In this document: positions 60,701-64,000 of the stretch, piece by piece
Numbering within the stretch: the first letter of the stretch is position 1
How the letters are laid out: every line of letters starts with the position of its first letter
Assembly (NCBI RefSeq): GCF_036370855.1
Contig: NC_088099.1
Span: forward strand, 144,105,017 to 144,169,016
Reading direction: 5' to 3'
Source: Dromaius novaehollandiae
Lineage: Eukaryota; Chordata; Aves; Casuariiformes; Dromaiidae
Length of the DNA stretch: 64,000 nucleotides
The notes under the pieces: model-generated
Told to the model about the DNA's origin: nothing
Databases searched by the model: none
Seen by the model: only the letters and a program-made list of their open reading frames with translations
Translations under genes and position numbers: made by a program

Positions 60701-63700
60701 TATTTCTGTATAGCATCTGATATAGGCTTATGTGACTATTTTTGTTGACTCAAGGCAGCTTGATAAGATGAAAAAACTCTATCTGCTGAGCGGTGGAGAT
60801 TATTGCCTCGGTTCGGAAGTCTTGCACAGATTTGATCTACTACGTGGAGATCAGTGGAATATAAGGCATTTAAGACAGATTCAACCTGAAGTAGTGAAAC
60901 CTTTACTTATTTACTGGTATGAATAAATGAAGATTAAATAAGATTCTACTCCTTAACACATTTCCCTTTCCTTGGATAAGCCCATTAGAAAGGTTTATTT
61001 CATCTCATTTATCCCATTGCAATTATGGGAAGCAATGTCAGCATAAATGCTAGCAGACGTTGCCTCTGCAATTTTAGTTGAGACTAACCTATACTGCAAG
61101 CTGCTGAGAAGCCAGATAAATCTGCCTTGCTGAGCTCCTTGCTATGCTACTACCAGCAGCAGCTGAGCTCCTTGCTATGCTACTACCAGAAGCAGCTGAG
61201 TAGCCTTGCATACAGGTGCCTTGGATATCATTCTCCTAAACTTCAGGCTGCAATGTGGACATATCCCTCCAGGCAGAGAAGGTTAATTCAGTCCTAACTT
61301 ATCTCCCATACAGCCCTTCTCAAGTTACTGAAGATACTCTGAGTATACATCTATGTGGAGTTTGACCCTGAGACTTTACTGTTCAATGTTATACAAAATC
61401 CTTTTTTACCTATTAAGCAAGGATACAAATTCTAACCTATTTCCAAAACATAAGCTAAATTTGCAAAGATCTTCTCCCCTCCCTGAGGGGTATCAACAAT
61501 TTGCAGTCATGAACAAATACATGCAACTCTGACCTGTGGGGTCTCATGAGAGTTGTGGTTTATGTCCTGTAGCCTATGCTCCTTTTCTATTCTTGCTATA
61601 GGAAGGATATGGCATGTTCTACTGCACACTCATACACAAGGCAACTATGTTACAATGCAGTATTTGCAACCTAAGAATTTTTAGGTGTAGCTTGGTTTTG
61701 GATTTGGAAGAGTGCAATGTCTAAACATATCTTTTACACTACCTCATTTTTAATTCTAGGTGCTACGGCACCATATCTTGATATAGTAAACGCCATCATG
61801 AAAAAAATGCCAAATAGCCCAGTTTTCAGGAAATTCTATTTATTAGCTTTTTTTTTTTTTCCCCTAGGGGTCCCAGATTTTGTGTCACTCATTCAACAGC
61901 AATACAAACTGCCTGCAGAAAACTGAAGCTTTGGCACATGCACCAGGAGAGGCCAAGCGTGGACATTGATCCTTTTCCACAAATGGTATCATTGTTGCCA
62001 TTGAGACCTAAGTCTTGCCTGCCCAGGATAACACATTTCCCTCCTCATGTAAGTAGGGTCACAACACTGAAAAACAAAGCCTGGTCTCATCAAAAATCAT
62101 GGTAAAACTCCTTGAATTCAGTGAGACAAGAATACAGTCCTTGGTTGTTATCAAGTTATGATTTAGTAAGAGAGACGTTTCTTGCAGATGGTCATGTATA
62201 AAACTGCAGCAAAATTTTACTGTATTTTATGCAACAGCTCACTATAAACTGAGCCAAATTATCTTCTCAGTTATATGCTCACTATTTCATAAGTCCTTCA
62301 GATAGATATTTTACGTAAACATTCTCAGAACTACATTGAAGATGTAGCAGGGCAGATTCTGCCCTTCAGTCAAACTTATCTTAATCCAGAGTATTTCTTA
62401 CAGCTTCACTGCAGTTCCCCTAAATCTCTCCTTATGTTTGTAAAAAGGGCAGAGTTCTGCTCAGTTTCTATCGCCATAGGCATTCAACCGGCTATATGTG
62501 ATACTTGTTTTCTAGAGAGGGCCAGTATGTAGCTTGTAGGTGGCCAGTTCAGCTGTGACTCTGTTCTTCCTTGGAAACCTGAATTTGAGAGTTGGCTGCA
62601 ATGAGAGCTGCAGGTTTTCAGCAACAGTGTTAAGCCTCAGGACAGAAGGTACTTGGAGAATGTGAATCCAGACTGTGGTTCCAGTATCGAGAACTGGATA
62701 GTCTATGCCACAGGTCTGTTCAAGCGCATCTCTAATATTTTGAATTGGATAGTTTTAGACTACAGTTTTAATGTGTGTTTTAGAAAAGCTAATTAATGGA
62801 GATAATGGAGGGAAAACAGTGGGATAGATTTCTTGCTCAGAAGAAGCTGGGCTCAGGAGCCAGGTTCCTGCTGAGCTCAGCTGGAGTGGGAGCCAGAAGA
62901 AGCTATCTCTGACAGAGGCCAGGCTTGGCCCTACAAGGTGTGCTATGACCCAGTACTAGCTGCAGGTCAAGGAGACAGGATCCTAACTCTGCAGGGTTTC
63001 CAGGTTCTGAGTTCAGCACTTGAAGGAAACTATGTTCTGGCACCCATTTCTCTCCCAGAATCAACTGCTTCTTGCTGCTCTTTTGCTGTGAGAAAACTTT
63101 CAGCTCTACTGTGCTTGCAAGAGCTTTTAAAGTGCAGCAAATCAGGCTGAGTTTCTAAAGGCACTCTGGGTGCAACTGGCATCTCCAAAAAGTAGTAGCA
63201 TGATTTTGTTCAAAATAAGTTAGGGATGATGTGGCAAAATGCTCCCTTTCCCTCTTATTCTGAGCAGTGACTGTATCTGTTTACAGCCATGGTTTATAGT
63301 GAGTTGCTTAAGGTGTTCTTAGCAAAGATTCATAAAACATTGCTCACATGTTCTTTACCTGACATCCCCTGTAATTCTGTACCAAGTGCACATAAAATAT
63401 TTATACCTGTTTGAAATGTAATTTTTAAGCTGTAGTGGTTATTGAGTTGTGCTGAACAACCCTGGAAGATATTCAGAGAAGCTTTTTGAAATTTGCAATT
63501 TTACATATTGTTATTAAGAAGGAAAATAAATGCTCCTGAAAACCCTTTAATTATTTAGAGTAGTTAGTGAGAACATGTTAAAAAACACAAAGGTGGAAAA
63601 AAAGCCTGAGCTGTCCTATTTTTTTTGCTATGTCTTTTAGAAAAGTAGAACTAGCTCACCAACAACTTTATTAAAACTAGCTACACCAGATTTCTCTTTG

Positions 63701-63780
63701 AAGAGATCATCAAGGTCATCAGCTACCCTGTCACCAAGTCAGAGCCCCCGAAGGGATGATGATTCTAGCAGTAGAAAGTG
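37330..63780 (+). CDS. RGS22: Regulator of G-protein signalling 22, N-terminal half (partial gene)
   Basis: RGS22 is a testis-enriched RGS-family protein reported to bind G-alpha 11, 12 and 13. Twelve exons were traced by splice sites, phase and homology: 37330-37354, 38012-38040, 41307-41369, 50082-50303, 54095-54180, 55883-56048, 56399-56570, 58574-58657, 59602-60286, 60755-60916, 61868-62048 and 63641-63780. They sum to 2015 nt, about 671 residues, with every junction in frame; human RGS22 has about 1260. The start MQPKRLATEPPCITEDVF matches human MPEKRLTAEPPTITEEEF. Other anchors are LATDDMLVDYFNEFLSLP, WIKKERLPSFLESDCYFEYR and, at about 460-510, the RGS-like block WCISHRTYDIGNR with FERFKKFIKGTLGERYWW. 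The C-terminal RGS domains lie past the right edge. It is the next plus-strand gene after FBXO43, as expected. Confidence 0.96.
37355..38011 (+). other. RGS22: RGS22 intron 1
   Basis: 657 nt with GTGAGT donor and TTATGTTTCAG acceptor. Nothing else was recognised. Confidence 0.85.
38012..38040 (+). CDS. RGS22: RGS22 exon 2 (29-nt micro-exon)
   Basis: It encodes (E)PPCITEDVF between TTTCAG and GTAAGT. It is too short for open-frame detection; homology to human EPPTITEEEF supports it. Confidence 0.9.
38041..41306 (+). other. RGS22: RGS22 intron 2
   Basis: A 3.3-kb AT-rich intron with no recognised repeat. The small frames (for example 38813-39028, 40665-40925, 40847-41131) are uncharacteristic of protein. 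Confidence 0.8.
41307..41369 (+). CDS. RGS22: RGS22 exon 3
   Basis: 63 nt, 21 codons, phase 0 at both ends, between TCCATAG and GTAAGT. It encodes EDYLATDDMLVDYFNEFLS and then LP, nearly identical to human RGS22. Confidence 0.95.
42729..42796. repeat. (CT)n followed by T homopolymer
   Basis: A CT-rich microsatellite runs into about 32 T. It generates artefactual Ser-Leu and poly-Phe frames on the plus strand. Confidence 0.95.
45696..45727. repeat. Perfect 16-bp tandem duplication
   Basis: Two identical copies of GTTAAGTATATCTGAA, directly adjacent. Confidence 0.95.
47033..47705 (-). mobile_element. CR1 LINE fragment
   Basis: The plus strand reads as antisense CR1 3' region: it opens with 'acagaatcacag' (the 8-bp CR1 end repeat in reverse), then 'aggctggaagggat', 'cagcctcctgctgaaagca', 'ggtcttgaagacctccag', 'ctgttccaatgcc', 'gtggtcctctgctgaac' and 'ggtattccagatgcagtctt'. 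About 670 bp remain, 5'-truncated and inactive. It is inserted antisense to RGS22. Confidence 0.9.
50082..50303 (+). CDS. RGS22: RGS22 exon 4
   Basis: 222 nt, 74 codons in phase 0, between TTTTGTAG and GTAAGC. It encodes TFSQPVKFNSDFGVFEVVND, then LKKILHDQKPPNPIYDVIRK and ends in NYNTM, aligned with human residues from about 40. Confidence 0.95.
50431..50532. repeat. Old palindromic MITE-like repeat
   Basis: The ends are imperfect inverted copies: the left reads ccaaattatgccctgc and the right is gtagggcaggattcag. An internal gaatggagttacac phrase resembles an archosaur and turtle repeat family. I recognise the family by pattern, not by a search. Confidence 0.5.
52422..52520. repeat. Old palindromic MITE-like repeat with perfect core hairpin
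   Basis: The outer arms (cagttcagcacagcacttag and the reverse of ctaaaagctttgctggatt) are inverted copies. The core holds a perfect 12-bp hairpin, GTTTAACTTCAC at 52447-52458 with 52463-52474. This resembles a widespread archosaur and turtle repeat with alternating 'cttaagcacatgc' phrases. Confidence 0.6.
53484..53530. repeat. Fragment of palindromic repeat family
   Basis: The phrase gggcctgattccactctcac followed by ttaggtttccac resembles one end of the same family as 62352-62461. Only one arm is seen. Confidence 0.35.
54095..54180 (+). CDS. RGS22: RGS22 exon 5
   Basis: 86 nt between TTAACAG and GTATTG. It encodes RLHREQAIQWIKKERLPSFL then ESDCYFEY plus a split arginine. Confidence 0.95.
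54181..55882 (+). other. RGS22: RGS22 intron 5
   Basis: 1.7 kb. Two overlapping frames at 55458-55750 are not recognised. No repeat was identified. Confidence 0.85.
55883..56048 (+). CDS. RGS22: RGS22 exon 6
   Basis: 166 nt, completing the split arginine and reading LAKLISQVEWSNTGINFII, then MKKFYVSLGK before GTAAAT. Human has LAKLVSQVRWSKSGMNFTV and MKKFYVSLGE at this place. Confidence 0.95.
56049..56398 (+). other. RGS22: RGS22 intron 6
   Basis: 350 nt with acceptor TTTTCATAG. Nothing else was recognised. Confidence 0.85.
56399..56570 (+). CDS. RGS22: RGS22 exon 7
   Basis: 172 nt. It encodes ATLSQTEDWFTLAKQSESMK, then a poorly conserved tail ending EKPGLV plus one base, before GTAAGT. 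Human has ASYTQTKDWFALAKQSQQ. Confidence 0.93.
56571..58573 (+). other. RGS22: RGS22 intron 7
   Basis: 2.0 kb. Open frames on both strands at 57106-57397 are not recognisable proteins. No repeat was identified. Confidence 0.85.
58574..58657 (+). CDS. RGS22: RGS22 exon 8
   Basis: 84 nt, in phase with its neighbours, between TCACTTAG and GTAAGC. It encodes a low-complexity acidic and serine-rich stretch, SVAVQNTPSPSAQFYRADSD and SDSSTNL. Homology is weak here, so the call rests on splice sites and phase. Confidence 0.75.
   Translation, partial: VLLLFRTPLVLLLSFTGLTRTVTAALI
58658..59601 (+). other. RGS22: RGS22 intron 8
   Basis: 944 nt with acceptor TTTAATGCAG. The frame at 59390-59581 is not recognised. 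Confidence 0.8.
59602..60286 (+). CDS. RGS22: RGS22 exon 9 (large, RGS-like block)
   Basis: 685 nt, about residues 283-510. It starts with a basic serine-rich linker, then the segment HTRLRVYLDQKW, a helical stretch (TLEEFISAYVQFILKEAISD) and the highly conserved WCISHRTYDIGNR, FERFKKFIKGTLGERYWW and IDIERLKVL. The exon stops at CAAAG|GTATTT; reading on would add unrelated residues. Confidence 0.95.
60287..60754 (+). other. RGS22: RGS22 intron 9
   Basis: 468 nt. It starts with an imperfect 20-bp tandem duplication (60291-60330). Acceptor TTGACTCAAG. Confidence 0.9.
60755..60916 (+). CDS. RGS22: RGS22 exon 10
   Basis: 162 nt. It completes a split arginine, then reads QLDKMKKLYLLSGGDYCLGS and ends with QPEVVKPLLIY plus two bases of a tryptophan, before GTATGA. 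It continues the RGS-like region. Confidence 0.95.
60917..61867 (+). other. RGS22: RGS22 intron 10
   Basis: 951 nt. It contains a 33-bp tandem duplication at 61130-61195. The acceptor is a long T run ending CCCCTAG. Confidence 0.9.
61130..61195. repeat. 33-bp tandem duplication
   Basis: Two adjacent copies of a unit starting CTGAGCTCCTTGC and ending AGCAG, with one mismatch. A third partial copy (CTGAG) follows. Confidence 0.95.
61868..62048 (+). CDS. RGS22: RGS22 exon 11
   Basis: 181 nt, completing tryptophan and reading GPRFCVTHST, then LKLWHMHQERPSVDIDPFPQ and LLPLRPKSCLPRI, before GTAAGT. Human has APRFCVTHSAS and DIDPFPQMATLLPLRPKSC. Confidence 0.95.
62049..63640 (+). other. RGS22: RGS22 intron 11
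   Basis: 1.6 kb. It contains a palindromic repeat at 62352-62461. The frame at 62938-63150 is not recognised. Confidence 0.85.
62352..62461. repeat. Old palindromic MITE-like repeat
   Basis: The ends GCAGATTCTGCCCTT and the reverse complement of AAGGGCAGAGTTCTGC differ by a one-base indel and one substitution. Internal phrases (aatccagagtatttc, actgcagttccccta) fit an ancient archosaur and turtle repeat whose consensus I know by pattern. Confidence 0.6.
63641..63780 (+). CDS. RGS22: RGS22 exon 12
   Basis: 140 nt between TCTTTTAG and GTAGGT. It encodes a serine-rich basic linker: KSRTSSPTTLLKLATPDFSL and then SQSPRRDDDSSSRK plus two bases. Phase agrees with exon 11. Homology to human is weak, but splice signals are good. 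Confidence 0.8.
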
Positions 63781-64000
63781 GTAGGTACAAAAGTTGCTTG
63801 TGCCTCTTTCTGTACCTCAGATATTTATGAAATGTTTTTGGATCCTACTGTTTTCGTGAATATGTTTCTTTAATACAATAACCTGCTTGCTGAAGCATAG
63901 TTATGGTATAGACTGCTCACATGGGAAATTTCTTTCTGGCAGATTAGTTTGTCATTTGTTCATGTCATAACACAAATGGGTTTATTTCTCCAAATACAAG
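63781..64000 (+). other. RGS22: RGS22 intron 12 (start)
   Basis: Intron to the window edge. Nothing else was recognised. Confidence 0.75.

Overview
The window looks like nuclear DNA from a bird. It is AT-rich with intron-rich genes and CpG-island promoters. It carries CR1-type LINE fragments, old palindromic (MITE-like) repeats typical of archosaurs and turtles, and no Alu- or L1-like elements. The gene order equals the human 8q22 block in reverse (SPAG1, POLR2K, FBXO43, RGS22). From general knowledge this would be chicken chromosome 2 or its equivalent. I cannot name the species.

Layout. Positions 1-6.9 kb hold the 5' end of SPAG1 on the minus strand: three coding exons (residues 1-142) and a CpG-island promoter. 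Positions 8.1-11.9 kb hold the whole of POLR2K on the minus strand (58 residues, three coding exons, last intron U12-type), with a CpG-island promoter around 11.5-12.4 kb. From 12.5 to 15.4 kb is a head-to-head intergenic gap. FBXO43 (EMI2) occupies about 15.7-23.85 kb on the plus strand, with a second CpG island, a non-coding first exon and four coding exons giving 672 residues. From 23.85 to 37.1 kb is intergenic sequence with an old CR1, homopolymer tracts, a perfect hairpin and two divergent CTCF-like motifs. RGS22 runs from 37.3 kb to beyond the right edge on the plus strand, with twelve exons recovered (about 671 residues, roughly the N-terminal half). Its reading phase is continuous across all eleven junctions.

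How the genes relate. SPAG1 (axonemal dynein preassembly), FBXO43 (meiotic APC/C inhibitor) and RGS22 (testis RGS-like protein) all have germ-cell or cilium roles. POLR2K is a housekeeping subunit of all three nuclear RNA polymerases. The SPAG1 and RGS22 promoter regions each hold an X-box-like (RFX) motif; RGS22 also has a CRE-like site.

Most other open frames are chance frames in introns, low-complexity tracts or CpG islands. I found no new multi-gene system. The most useful observations are the U12 intron of POLR2K, the altered first phosphodegron of FBXO43, the recovered tiny first exons of RGS22, the CTCF-like pair, and several old palindromic repeats in RGS22 introns.
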